Shown here piece by piece: positions 37,549 through 46,948 of a DNA stretch of 61,698 nucleotides (its first letter is position 1; each line of letters begins with the position of its first letter). This DNA comes from Pseudoalteromonas sp. 3D05 (GTDB lineage: Bacteria > Pseudomonadota > Gammaproteobacteria > Enterobacterales > Alteromonadaceae). Under the pieces are notes generated by a model that saw nothing but the letters and a program-made list of their open reading frames with translations, made no database searches and had not been told where the DNA came from. Location of the stretch: the NCBI RefSeq assembly GCF_002723455.1, contig NZ_PDUS01000023.1, positions 1-61,698 on the forward strand, written 5' to 3'. The position numbers and the translations under genes were made by a program.

Positions 37549-37593
37549 GTCATCAAGTAAAAAAATAACCTCTTTATAGAGGAGGGCTACTAA

Positions 37594-38763
37594 TTAGTCT
37601 TGCACACGTTCAAATACAGTTGCGATGCCTTGGCCTAAACCAATACACATAGTCGCTAAACCATATTTCGCGTTTTTGTCTTCCATTAAGTGAATAAGCG
37701 ATGTGCTAATACGCGAGCCTGAACAACCCAGTGGGTGTCCAAGGGCAATTGCGCCACCATTCAAGTTAACTTTTTCATCAACCACATCAGCAAGACCTAA
37801 GTCTTTTAATACAGGTAGTGATTGTGCTGCGAATGCTTCGTTAAGCTCAGCTACGTCGATGTCATCAATAGTGATACCCGCTTGTGCCAATGCTTTTTTA
37901 CTTGCTGGTACTGGGCCGTAACCCATGATTGATGGATCGCAACCAGCAACCGCCATTGCTTTAACGCGAGCACGAATTGGTAGGCCAAGCGCTTTCGCTT
38001 TTTCTTCGCTCATTACTAACATGGCTGATGCGCCATCAGATAGTGCTGATGAAGTACCGGCTGTTACTGAACCCGATGCAGGATTAAACACAGGGCGAAG
38101 CTGTGATAGGCCTTCAACCGTCGTTTCTGGGCGAATGACTTCGTCATCTTCAACTAAAATTAAAGAGCCATCTGCTGCGTGACCTTCCATTGCGAGGATT
38201 TCGCGGCGGAAACGGCCTTCAACCGTTGCTGCATGTGCGCGCTGGTGCGAACGATATGCAAATTCATCTTGCTGCTCACGGCTAATGCCGTGAAGTGTTG
38301 CAAGGTATTCAGCAGTTAAGCCCATTGAGCCAGATGCTTGTGCAATTGAAGTCGCTAGGCCTGGGTGAAAGTCATTACCGTGAGTCATAGGCACGTGGCC
38401 CATGTGCTCAACACCACCAATTAGGTAAGTGTCGCCTGCGCCAGTCATAATCGCACGCGCTGCGTCATGCAATGCTTGCATAGACGAGCCACATAAACGG
38501 TTTACTGTTGTTGCTGGTACTGAGTGTGGAATACCCGCAAGTAGTGATGCGTTACGTGCAACGTTAAAGCCTTGCTCTAATGTTTGCTGTACACAACCCC
38601 AATAAATGTCGTCGATTGATGCTGGATCAACCGCTGGGTTGCGTTCTAGTAAGCCCTTCATTAAGTGAGCGCTTAAGTCTTCCGCACGTTTGTGTTTGAA
38701 TACGCCGCCTTTTGAGCGACCCATTGGTGTACGGATACAATCTACAATTACTGGATTATTCAT
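37594..38763 (-). CDS. fadA: 3-ketoacyl-CoA thiolase FadA
   Basis: 389 aa from the ATG at 38763; an in-frame extension upstream overlaps fadB and is not used. Catalyses the thiolytic last step of fatty-acid beta-oxidation. Active-site Cys in VNRLCGSSMQAL (about 91), His in NGGAIALGHPLGCSGSR and second Cys in ATMCIGLGQG. Subunit of the FadBA complex, 4 bp after fadB. Confidence 0.97.
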   Translation of the reverse strand: MNNPVIVDCIRTPMGRSKGGVFKHKRAEDLSAHLMKGLLERNPAVDPASIDDIYWGCVQQTLEQGFNVARNASLLAGIPHSVPATTVNRLCGSSMQALHDAARAIMTGAGDTYLIGGVEHMGHVPMTHGNDFHPGLATSIAQASGSMGLTAEYLATLHGISREQQDEFAYRSHQRAHAATVEGRFRREILAMEGHAADGSLILVEDDEVIRPETTVEGLSQLRPVFNPASGSVTAGTSSALSDGASAMLVMSEEKAKALGLPIRARVKAMAVAGCDPSIMGYGPVPASKKALAQAGITIDDIDVAELNEAFAAQSLPVLKDLGLADVVDEKVNLNGGAIALGHPLGCSGSRISTSLIHLMEDKNAKYGLATMCIGLGQGIATVFERVQD

Positions 38764-38767
38764 GATA

Positions 38768-40927
38768 TTAACCTTCCACCTTATAGAATACACGGCCTTC
38801 TTCAGCCCATTTGCGAGTTTGCTCTGATACTTGGTAAATCGCACCTAGGTGAGCATATTTGTCAGCTGCTGCAACAAAGTTAGCTAAACCAGTTTGATCT
38901 AAGTAACGGAACGCGCCGCCTCTAAATGGAGGGAAGCCAACGCCGTATACAAGCGCCATATCCGCTTCTTGAGGAGAAGCAACAATGCCTTCTTGTAAAC
39001 AAAGAAGTACTTCGTTGATCATAGGAATCATACAACGGTCAATAATTTCTTGCTTATCAAACTCTTTCGGTGCGTCTGTAATTGGCGCTAGAAGCTCAAT
39101 TGCTGTTGCATCGCTTGATTTTTTAAGACGACCACGGCGATCTGTTTCGTACTTATAGAAGCCCGCTTTGTTTTTCTGACCAAAACGTTTTTCGTTAGCA
39201 AATACAGTCACAGGATCTTTTTCTGCTCGCGCCATACGCTCAGGGAAACCATCAGCCATTACGCCAGTACAGTGATAAGCCGTATCAATACCTACAACGT
39301 CAAGTAGGTAAGCCGGGCCCATTGGCCAGCCAAATACGTTTTCCATTACTTTATCTACTTTTGCAAAGTTAGCGCCTTCAACAACAAGTTTGCTAAAGCC
39401 TGCAAAGTAAGGGAATAAAACACGGTTTACAAAAAAGCCTGGGCAATCATTAACAACGATAGGTGACTTGCCAAGTTTAAGGGCGTAATCAACCACTGCA
39501 TTAATCGTTTTATCTGAAGTTTTTGCACCACGGATAATTTCTACTAATGGCATTTTTGGAACAGGGTTAAAGAAGTGCATACCGCAGAAGTTTTCTGGTT
39601 TATCAAGCGCTTCTGCTAATAGGTCAATACAAATAGTCGATGTGTTTGATGTAAGAACCGTGCCTTCTGGCATGTTCTTTTCAAGATCAGCTAATACCGC
39701 TTGCTTAACTTTAGGATTTTCTACAACGGCTTCAACAATGATGTTAGCGTCTTGTAGGTCTGTGTCGTTAAGTGTCGGTTTGATTTTGCTCAGCGTCGCC
39801 AACATTTTTTCCATTGGCATGTGGCCGCGCTTCACTTTTGCACCTAATAGTTTAGATGCTTCACCCATACCTAAATCAAGTGCATCTTGTTGGATGTCTT
39901 TCATTATAATAGGCGTGCCTTTATACGCAGATTGGTAAGCGATACCGCCACCCATGATACCTGCGCCTAATACAGCGGCTTGTTTAATTTCTACGTCGCT
40001 GTGCTTAGCAAGTTTACGTGCTTTACCTTTAATGAACTGGTCATTTAAGAAAATGCCTGTTTGCGCTGCTGCTTCATTAGTGCGTGCAAGTTTTGCAAAG
40101 TTAGTATTCTCGATTGCCATTGCTTCGGCGCGTTCACAATTTGCCGCAGCTTTGATAGTACGTACAGCCATAACTGGAGCAGGATAGTGGCCTTTGGTTT
40201 TACCCATTACCATACCTTCAGCCATTGCGAAGCTCATGCCTTGCTCAACACGGTTTAATTTAAGCGGTTGTAGCTTAACGTTGCGCTTTGCTTGCCAATC
40301 TAACTTTCCTGAGATAGCAAGTTCAAGTGTTGATATGCTTGACTCTAAAAGTTTGTCAGCACTAACTACCGAGTCAACGGCACCTACTTTAAGGGCATCC
40401 GCTGCGCGATTTTCTGAACCTGATGTGATCCAAAGCATGGCGTTATCCGCACCTACAATGCGTGGCAGGCGAACTGTGCCACCAAAACCAGGCATAATGC
40501 CCAATTTAACTTCTGGTAAGCCAATTTTTGCGCTAGTACTAGCAACACGATAATCGGTAGCAAGTACCCACTCACAGCCACCGCCAAGCGCTAAGCCGTT
40601 TATTGCGCTTAGTGTTGGGAATGGTAAATCTTCTAAAGCGTCAAAAACATCAGTGGCATCTTTGATCCACGTTACTAATTCAGCTTCTGGTTTAGTAAAC
40701 GTTGGTAAAAATTCGAAAATGTCGGCGCCAATAATAAAGTGGTCTTTATCACTGGTAAAAATCATGCCTTTGATATCTTTGTTTGCTGCTAATTCTTTTA
40801 ATGCAGAGGCGCAATCTTTCAAGGTTTGCTGAGACAAAGTGTTTACAGAACCTGCAACACAAAATTTGAACTCGGCGATATTATCCTTGATGAAAGCAAC
40901 TTCAAAGGAATCGCTCTTATATAACAT
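38768..40927 (-). CDS. fadB: FadB multifunctional beta-oxidation enzyme
   Basis: 719 aa from the ATG at 40927 (MLYKSDSFEVAFIKDNIAEF). N-terminal enoyl-CoA hydratase/isomerase (1-190) with INGLALGGGCEWVLATDYR; then the 3-hydroxyacyl-CoA dehydrogenase NAD-binding domain with VLGAGIMGGGIAYQSA (about 320), and C-terminal domains with NDCPGFFVNRVLFPY. First gene of fadBA; a FadR-like operator lies upstream. Confidence 0.97.
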   Translation of the reverse strand: MLYKSDSFEVAFIKDNIAEFKFCVAGSVNTLSQQTLKDCASALKELAANKDIKGMIFTSDKDHFIIGADIFEFLPTFTKPEAELVTWIKDATDVFDALEDLPFPTLSAINGLALGGGCEWVLATDYRVASTSAKIGLPEVKLGIMPGFGGTVRLPRIVGADNAMLWITSGSENRAADALKVGAVDSVVSADKLLESSISTLELAISGKLDWQAKRNVKLQPLKLNRVEQGMSFAMAEGMVMGKTKGHYPAPVMAVRTIKAAANCERAEAMAIENTNFAKLARTNEAAAQTGIFLNDQFIKGKARKLAKHSDVEIKQAAVLGAGIMGGGIAYQSAYKGTPIIMKDIQQDALDLGMGEASKLLGAKVKRGHMPMEKMLATLSKIKPTLNDTDLQDANIIVEAVVENPKVKQAVLADLEKNMPEGTVLTSNTSTICIDLLAEALDKPENFCGMHFFNPVPKMPLVEIIRGAKTSDKTINAVVDYALKLGKSPIVVNDCPGFFVNRVLFPYFAGFSKLVVEGANFAKVDKVMENVFGWPMGPAYLLDVVGIDTAYHCTGVMADGFPERMARAEKDPVTVFANEKRFGQKNKAGFYKYETDRRGRLKKSSDATAIELLAPITDAPKEFDKQEIIDRCMIPMINEVLLCLQEGIVASPQEADMALVYGVGFPPFRGGAFRYLDQTGLANFVAAADKYAHLGAIYQVSEQTRKWAEEGRVFYKVEG

Positions 40928-40954
40928 TATTATTCTCCCTAGTGTGTGAACTAA

Positions 40955-40971
40955 GACTGGTACGATGAGTT
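40955..40971. promoter_or_regulatory. FadR-like operator upstream of fadB
   Basis: GACTGGTACGATGAGTT fits the E. coli FadR pattern ANCTGGTCNGANNNGTT at all but two fixed positions and shares the CTGGTACGA core of the E. coli fadB site. About 28 bp before the fadB ATG, as expected for repression relieved by acyl-CoA. Other regulators (e.g. PsrA) also act in this group. Confidence 0.5.
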
Positions 40972-41137
40972 TGCATTTCAATCAGTGTGCTTGCTTTAAA
41001 TAAAAAATGCAACGAAAAATTTACTATGCTCTGTTACTACTGGTTAAAATATAGCTGGTTTGATGCTAAGGTGTAGGCGAAGTTTTTAGCTGAATTTATA
41101 TTTTTATTTTTGAGTACTTTTAATTCTAAAGGTCATC

Positions 41138-43024
41138 ATGAAAAAACAATTATTAGGTTGGACGGCAGCTGCATTATTTCTCCCTTTTCTTTCTGCCGAA
41201 GCCAATGACGAACACAGCGCTTTTTTAAGCGCAGAGAAACAAGCTCGCTCAAGTAACTACAACAAATTTAAAGAGGCGGTGGGTGTACTCGACCATCCTT
41301 TAAAACCTTATGTTGAAAAGACATATTGGCAACGACACCCCAGCATTAAGCACCAAACTGAAATAGAAAATTACTTAACCATTTACCAAAACACGCCGCT
41401 CGAATGGCCTGTACGTAAGGCATGGCTAAAGTATTTGAGTAAATCGAACCGCAAAGCCACTTTTATAAATAATTATAAAAAGACCAGCAATAACGAATTA
41501 ACGTGTACATATTTGCAATATCAGCTTGATTTAGGCGCGCCAGAAAAGGCGATCCTTAATCAAATAAGCGATTTGTGGGTCGTTGGTAAGTCACAACCCA
41601 AAGAGTGCGATTCGTTATTTAGTTTGTGGCGTAAAAAAGGTTATTTAAACCAAGATCGTATTTGGCAAAGAATTACTTTAGCTGCGCAAGGCGGAGACAG
41701 AAACCTACTGCCTTATTTAAAAACGTTATTGCCTAAAAAAGAGCAATACTTAGCCGATCTCTATCGCAAGGTGAGAAGTGACCCAAGTGCATCTGCTGGG
41801 CTTTATCGTTATAAAAATAAAACCGTTAAAGAAGGTGAAATTGCGCACTATGGCGTAAAGCGCCTAATTTGGCGTGATAAAGACTTAGCACTTAAAGCGT
41901 GGGAAAAGCTTGATAAGATGTTTGACTACTCTGATGAGCAAAAAGCAGATGTTTATTATACGTTTGCTTTGTCTTTAGCGTCGAGTGGCCATGAGCAAGC
42001 ACGATTTTGGTTAAATAAGGTTCCTAAGGAACGCCAAGATAGAAAGCTAATGCAATGGCAGCTAGGCAATATGCTTAAAACACAAGATTGGTCTGGCATT
42101 GTTGCGTTCTTCACAGGCAAAGAGAATTTGAGTCTTGGTCAACAATATTGGTTAGCATATAGCTTAGAGCAGCGTGGTGATGTAGATCGCGCAAAAGCAA
42201 TTTGGCAAACCGTGGCAAAAGAACGTGACTACTATGGCTTTTTAGCAGCAGCCAGATTAAATATACCTGTGCAACTAAATACAATACCTTTGCAGGTGAG
42301 TGATACGTTGGTCACTGAAGTGGCTGAAGCGCCAGGCTTTAAACGTGCAAAAGCACTTTATGAACTTGAGCGTTATACGTCTGCACGTCGAGAGTGGAAT
42401 TATTTAACGCGTACTTCTAGCGAAAAAGAGAAGTTAGCGGCATCAAAACTCGCGGCAGAACTTGATTGGTACGACAGTACTATCTATACCTTAGCGCAAA
42501 TTAAAGCATGGGATTATGTAGAGCTGCGGTTTCCATTTGCGTTTCAAGACTTATTTGAACGTTACAGCAAGCGCAACCGCATAGATGTTACTTGGAGTAT
42601 TGCCATTTCACGTCGAGAAAGCTCATTTGCGCCCGATGCACGTTCACACGCTAATGCACGTGGTTTAATGCAATTATTACCAAGTACTGCTAAATATGTG
42701 AATAAAAGCACCGTTTCAAGTCGGCGCTTGAATCACCCCCAAACAAATATTCGTTTAGGCACGGAATACTTGGGATATTTAAAAAAGAAAAATAAGGGTA
42801 ACGAAGTACTCGCAACCGCATCTTATAATGCAGGTTACCACCGCATTAAACGATGGATACCTGATGACGCAATGCCAGCTGAGTTGTGGGTAGAGCTGAT
42901 TCCGTATCGTGAAACACGCAATTACGTAAAAAATGTATTCGCTTATCGTCAGGTATACCACACTCGTATGGGCCGTGACGGGAATTTACTCGCGCCGATA
43001 TTAGATATGAAAATGGGCGGTTAA
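41138..43024 (+). CDS. slt: soluble lytic murein transglycosylase
   Basis: 628 aa. Signal peptide (MKKQLLGWTAAALFLPFLSAEA) for periplasmic export. A long superhelical region of alpha-repeats (about 30-470) is followed by the SLT catalytic domain (about 478-600): AISRRESSFAPDARS with catalytic Glu about 494, GLMQLLPSTAKYV, and TASYNAGYHRIKRW. Cleaves peptidoglycan to 1,6-anhydromuropeptides. Its stop is followed within 30 bp by a MITE-like element. Confidence 0.95.
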   Translation: MKKQLLGWTAAALFLPFLSAEANDEHSAFLSAEKQARSSNYNKFKEAVGVLDHPLKPYVEKTYWQRHPSIKHQTEIENYLTIYQNTPLEWPVRKAWLKYLSKSNRKATFINNYKKTSNNELTCTYLQYQLDLGAPEKAILNQISDLWVVGKSQPKECDSLFSLWRKKGYLNQDRIWQRITLAAQGGDRNLLPYLKTLLPKKEQYLADLYRKVRSDPSASAGLYRYKNKTVKEGEIAHYGVKRLIWRDKDLALKAWEKLDKMFDYSDEQKADVYYTFALSLASSGHEQARFWLNKVPKERQDRKLMQWQLGNMLKTQDWSGIVAFFTGKENLSLGQQYWLAYSLEQRGDVDRAKAIWQTVAKERDYYGFLAAARLNIPVQLNTIPLQVSDTLVTEVAEAPGFKRAKALYELERYTSARREWNYLTRTSSEKEKLAASKLAAELDWYDSTIYTLAQIKAWDYVELRFPFAFQDLFERYSKRNRIDVTWSIAISRRESSFAPDARSHANARGLMQLLPSTAKYVNKSTVSSRRLNHPQTNIRLGTEYLGYLKKKNKGNEVLATASYNAGYHRIKRWIPDDAMPAELWVELIPYRETRNYVKNVFAYRQVYHTRMGRDGNLLAPILDMKMGG

Positions 43025-43052
43025 CCTTATTTAGGTACATCTACATTGGGAG

Positions 43053-43317
43053 TATACCCAAACCACCTCAAGATGCAGAATTCAGCGTTTCACAGGGGCT
43101 TAGTATCAAGGCGTTACTTTGCAAGAATGGCACTCCCTTTTAAGAAGTAACAACGATGAGAGTAAGTGCCTGAGAAATGCCCAAAGGGTTGGTTTAAAAA
43201 CGATTTATACTGCATTATTGATTTTAACAATAGAACCACTATTATTTGCAATCAATGCTTTGCCTAAATCGCTTTTAACTCCAACTGAAACTCGCATCTT
43301 GAGGTGGTTTGGGTATA
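43053..43317. mobile_element. MITE-like element, 265 bp, 24-bp perfect terminal inverted repeats
   Basis: The left end, starting TATACCCAAACCACCTCAAG at 43053-43076, is repeated exactly as reverse complement at 43294-43317. The interior holds no convincing gene; a 67-aa frame (43119-43322) has no start signal and runs into the right repeat. Size, ends and position between slt and pepQ (49 bp before pepQ) fit a non-autonomous transposon derivative. No clear target duplication can be seen because the ends themselves start TATA. Confidence 0.75.
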
Positions 43318-43370
43318 TATGAGTCTATGGTAGACTCTCGCACAAGTTAAATTTAACAGATGGGTTTACT

Positions 43371-44693
43371 ATGGATAAATTAGCCGTTTCTTACGCCGAA
43401 CATATTGCAACACTGCAACAGCGTACGCGTACTATTATTGATCGTGAAGGTTTAGAAGGTTTAGTGATCCATTCAGGGCAAGCTAAACGTCAGTTTTTAG
43501 ACGATATGTATTATCCGTTTAAAGTTAACCCGCATTTTAAAGCATGGTTACCTGTCATCGACAATCCACATTGCTGGATTGTTGTTAATGGTAGCGACAA
43601 GCCAAAGCTTATTTTTTATCGTCCAGTTGATTTTTGGCATAAAGTACCTGATGAACCACGTGATTTTTGGGCTGATTATTTTGATATTGAGTTGCTACTT
43701 AAGCCTGATCAGGTTGAAAAGCTACTGCCATATGATAAAGAAAAATATGCTTACATCGGTGAGTATTTAGAAGTAGCGCAAGCACTGGGTTTTAGCATTA
43801 TTAATCCTGAGCCGGTATTAAACTATTTCCATTATCATCGCGCTTATAAAACGCAGTACGAGCTTGAGTGTTTACGCCAAGCTAACCGAATTGCGGTTGA
43901 TGGCCATAAAGCAGCCCGAGATACTTTCTTTGCTGGTGGTTCTGAGTTTGATATACAGCAAGCTTACTTGATGGCAACACGCCAAAGTGAAAACGAAATG
44001 CCGTATGGCAACATTGTTGCACTAAACGATAACTGCGCTATTTTGCATTACACGCACTTTGACCCTGTAGTGCCTAAAGAACATCAATCATTTTTAATTG
44101 ATGCAGGTGCTAACTTTAACGGCTATGCCGCAGATATTACCCGCACGTATGATTTTAAAAAGTCAGGCGAATTTGCTGATTTAGTGAATGTAATGACTGA
44201 ACACCAAATTGCCCTAGGTAATGCTTTAAAGCCAGGCCTACTTTATGGTGAATTACACCTTGATTGCCACCAGCGTGTAGCGCAAGTATTAAGTGATTTT
44301 AATATTGTGAAATTACCTGCTGCAGAAATTGTTGAGCGCGGTATTACTTCAACATTCTTCCCACACGGGCTTGGCCACCACCTTGGTTTACAAGTGCATG
44401 ATATGGGCGGTTTTATGGCTGACGAAAGTGGTGCCCACCAAGCGCCGCCAGAAGGTCACCCATTCTTACGATGCACACGTCTGATTGAGAAGAATCAAGT
44501 GTTCACTATCGAACCTGGCTTGTACTTTATTGACTCGTTGTTAGGTGATTTAGCGCAAACAGATAACAAACAGTTTATTAACTGGGAAAAAGTTGAGTCG
44601 TTTAAACCATTTGGCGGCATTCGTATCGAAGATAACATCATCGTACACGAAGACAGCTTAGAGAATATGACGCGCGATTTACACTTAGCTTAA
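43371..44693 (+). CDS. pepQ: Xaa-Pro dipeptidase (prolidase), OPAA type
   Basis: 440 aa. Binuclear metal M24 peptidase cleaving X-Pro dipeptides. The metal ligands are all present: Asp244 and Asp255 (FLIDAG...AADITRTY), His336 (PHGLGHHLG), Glu381 (TIEPGLYF) and Glu420 (GGIRIEDN). This numbering equals that of the Alteromonas organophosphorus acid anhydrolase, which is a prolidase with incidental organophosphate hydrolysis. Order fadBA...pepQ-yigZ-trkH matches E. coli. Own promoter likely between the MITE-like element and the ATG. Confidence 0.97.
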   Translation: MDKLAVSYAEHIATLQQRTRTIIDREGLEGLVIHSGQAKRQFLDDMYYPFKVNPHFKAWLPVIDNPHCWIVVNGSDKPKLIFYRPVDFWHKVPDEPRDFWADYFDIELLLKPDQVEKLLPYDKEKYAYIGEYLEVAQALGFSIINPEPVLNYFHYHRAYKTQYELECLRQANRIAVDGHKAARDTFFAGGSEFDIQQAYLMATRQSENEMPYGNIVALNDNCAILHYTHFDPVVPKEHQSFLIDAGANFNGYAADITRTYDFKKSGEFADLVNVMTEHQIALGNALKPGLLYGELHLDCHQRVAQVLSDFNIVKLPAAEIVERGITSTFFPHGLGHHLGLQVHDMGGFMADESGAHQAPPEGHPFLRCTRLIEKNQVFTIEPGLYFIDSLLGDLAQTDNKQFINWEKVESFKPFGGIRIEDNIIVHEDSLENMTRDLHLA

Positions 44694-44713
44694 GTGATAA
44701 ATCAGCGATAGAA

Positions 44714-44737
44714 GGGGCCTTTTGGCCCCCTTTTTTT
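44714..44737 (+). terminator. terminator after pepQ
   Basis: Stem GGGGCC / GGCCCC with loop TTTT and a following seven-T run, about 20 bp past the pepQ stop. Confidence 0.9.
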
Positions 44738-44762
44738 GGTTGAATATTGGGTTAAATAAAGT

Positions 44763-45377
44763 ATGTCAGAATATAAGTACCCCGCAGCCGATGTATTTCA
44801 TCAAGAAGAAATAAAAAAAAGCACCTTTATTGTGCATATTGCCCACACTCCGGATTTAGCTGCAGCAAAAGCATTTATAAAAAGCATTGAAGAAAAATAC
44901 GCAGATGCACGACATAACTGTTGGGCTCATGTAGCAGGTAACCCTGGAGGCAGTCATGTATATGGCTTTTCAGATGATGGAGAGCCTAATGGGACCGCAG
45001 GGAAACCAATGCTAAACGTTTTAGTTGGCTCAGGTTTAGGTGAAGTAACTGCGGTCGTTACACGTTATTTTGGGGGCATAAAGTTAGGGACTGGCGGATT
45101 GGTCCGCGCCTATGGTGGCTCACTTAATAATGCCTTGGCGCAGCTTAATACAGTAGTAAAAGTGCCCAGTGTAGAACTTATCGGTTTTAGTGATTACAGT
45201 ATTCAAGGTGCTATTGAGCAATTATTAAAAACAAAATATCAGGTACTTGATATCGAAAAGCAATTTACTGCTAATATTGAATGGGTTATTACTATAGATA
45301 GCCGTGAAGCTGCTCAAGCGATTAAAGATATTTATGATTTGAGCCATGGCGCGGTTGAGTTAAAGATCAAAGAGTAA
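44763..45377 (+). CDS. yigZ: YigZ / IMPACT family protein
   Basis: 204 aa. UPF0029 N-terminal domain with DARHNCWAHVAGNPGGSHVYGFSDDGEPNGTAGKPML and TRYFGGIKLGTGGLVRAYGG, plus the C-terminal DUF1949 domain. Related to yeast Yih1/IMPACT; bacterial role not settled, possibly translation-linked. Between pepQ and trkH as in E. coli. Confidence 0.93.
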   Translation: MSEYKYPAADVFHQEEIKKSTFIVHIAHTPDLAAAKAFIKSIEEKYADARHNCWAHVAGNPGGSHVYGFSDDGEPNGTAGKPMLNVLVGSGLGEVTAVVTRYFGGIKLGTGGLVRAYGGSLNNALAQLNTVVKVPSVELIGFSDYSIQGAIEQLLKTKYQVLDIEKQFTANIEWVITIDSREAAQAIKDIYDLSHGAVELKIKE

Positions 45378-45427
45378 GACAATAACAATAGTTAATAACG
45401 ATATCTTAAAATAAAAGCGATGGCTCA

Positions 45428-46879
45428 ATGCAATTTCGTACCATAATAAAAATCCTAGGCCAACTTGTTGTACTGTTTAGTATAACAATGGTGCCTCCTG
45501 CGGTTGTATCGCTTATTTACAAAGATGGTGGCGGTGTCCCTTTCGTCTTAGCGTTTATTTTCAGTGTTGTTATTGGCTTAATGGCTTATTACCCAAATAG
45601 GCAGGAGGATGGAGATTTAAAAGCACGCGAGGGCTTTTTAATTGTTGTCTTGTTTTGGCTGGTACTGGGGGCGTTCGCTTCCATTCCTCTTATTTTTCTA
45701 AGTGAACCTAACCTGTCGTTAGCTGATGCGGTATTTGAAGCCTTTTCGGGACTTACAACCACAGGGGCGACCGTATTAACAGGGATTGAGTATTTACCCA
45801 AATCGGTATTGTTTTATCGCCAACAATTACAGTGGCTTGGCGGTATGGGGATCATCGTACTAGCGGTGGCTGTACTACCAATGCTTGGAGTTGGTGGCAT
45901 GCAGCTTTATCGTGCAGAGACTCCAGGGCCGGTAAAAGACTCTAAAATGACGCCGCGTATCGCAGATACGGCAAAACATCTTTGGTATATTTATGTATTT
46001 TTGACTGCTAGCTGTTCAGTCGCTTACTGGACTGCGGGGATGGATTGGTTTGATGCTATTTGCCATGCATTTTCTACAATTGCGATAGGAGGCTTCTCAA
46101 CATACGATGCTTCTATTGGGCACTTTGATAGCCCGTTAATAAACTTTATTTGCGTCGTCTTTCTAATCATCGCAGCAATCAACTTTACTTTGCACTATGC
46201 AGCTGTCTCAAGTCGTAATATTGCTGTGTATATTCGCGACCCTGAATTTAAAGTATTTTTGTTTATACAACTTGCGCTGGTGGTCATTTGTTTTACTGTT
46301 TTATCATCAAATAATATTTATGCTGATGGTGATGAAACCTTAGATCAGGCTTTATTCCAAGCAGTATCGATGAGTACTACTGCAGGCTTTGCAACAGATA
46401 ACTTTTCAGCTTGGCCACTGTTTTTACCTATACTATTAATCTTTTCAAGCTTTATAGGGGGGTGTGCGGGCTCCACAGGTGGTGGTATGAAAGTCGTTCG
46501 TGTATTCCTGCTATACTTACAAGGAGTGCGAGAACTCAATCGCCTTGTTCATCCGCGTGCAATTTATTCTATCAAGCTAGGTAGAAAGGCACTACCCGAT
46601 AAAGTGGTCGAAGCCGTTTGGGGGTTCTTCTCTGCTTATGCGCTTGTATTCGTTATTATCATGTTAGCTCTAATGGGAACGGGCATGGATAACATAACTG
46701 CGTTCTCAGCCACTGCTGCTTGTTTAAATAACTTAGGCCCTGGTTTGGGGGAAGTAGCAAGTCATTACGGCGCCGTGAGTGATACGGCAAAATGGTTACT
46801 TACCATTGCAATGGTATTTGGCCGATTAGAGATTTTTACCTTGCTGGTACTGTTTACGCCTACGTTTTGGCGTGGTTAA
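45428..46879 (+). CDS. trkH: Trk potassium uptake channel subunit TrkH
   Basis: 483 aa, polytopic inner-membrane protein with four repeated M1-P-M2 units. Selectivity-filter-like segments are visible: FSGLTTTGATVLTG, FSTIAIGGFSTYD, SMSTTAGFATDNF and ATAACLNNLGPGLG. Works with TrkA, whose gene is 3.1 kb downstream on the other strand. Confidence 0.96.
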   Translation: MQFRTIIKILGQLVVLFSITMVPPAVVSLIYKDGGGVPFVLAFIFSVVIGLMAYYPNRQEDGDLKAREGFLIVVLFWLVLGAFASIPLIFLSEPNLSLADAVFEAFSGLTTTGATVLTGIEYLPKSVLFYRQQLQWLGGMGIIVLAVAVLPMLGVGGMQLYRAETPGPVKDSKMTPRIADTAKHLWYIYVFLTASCSVAYWTAGMDWFDAICHAFSTIAIGGFSTYDASIGHFDSPLINFICVVFLIIAAINFTLHYAAVSSRNIAVYIRDPEFKVFLFIQLALVVICFTVLSSNNIYADGDETLDQALFQAVSMSTTAGFATDNFSAWPLFLPILLIFSSFIGGCAGSTGGGMKVVRVFLLYLQGVRELNRLVHPRAIYSIKLGRKALPDKVVEAVWGFFSAYALVFVIIMLALMGTGMDNITAFSATAACLNNLGPGLGEVASHYGAVSDTAKWLLTIAMVFGRLEIFTLLVLFTPTFWRG

Positions 46880-46948
46880 CGCAGCCTTTAAGCTATCTGT
46901 TTATCGCTATTTATATAGCTAATTAATAATTAAAAATGGTCAAAGGAA

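Noticed and set aside
43119..43322. 67-aa frame inside the MITE-like element
   Set aside because: Runs into the right inverted repeat, lacks a start signal and resembles no transposase that I recognise.
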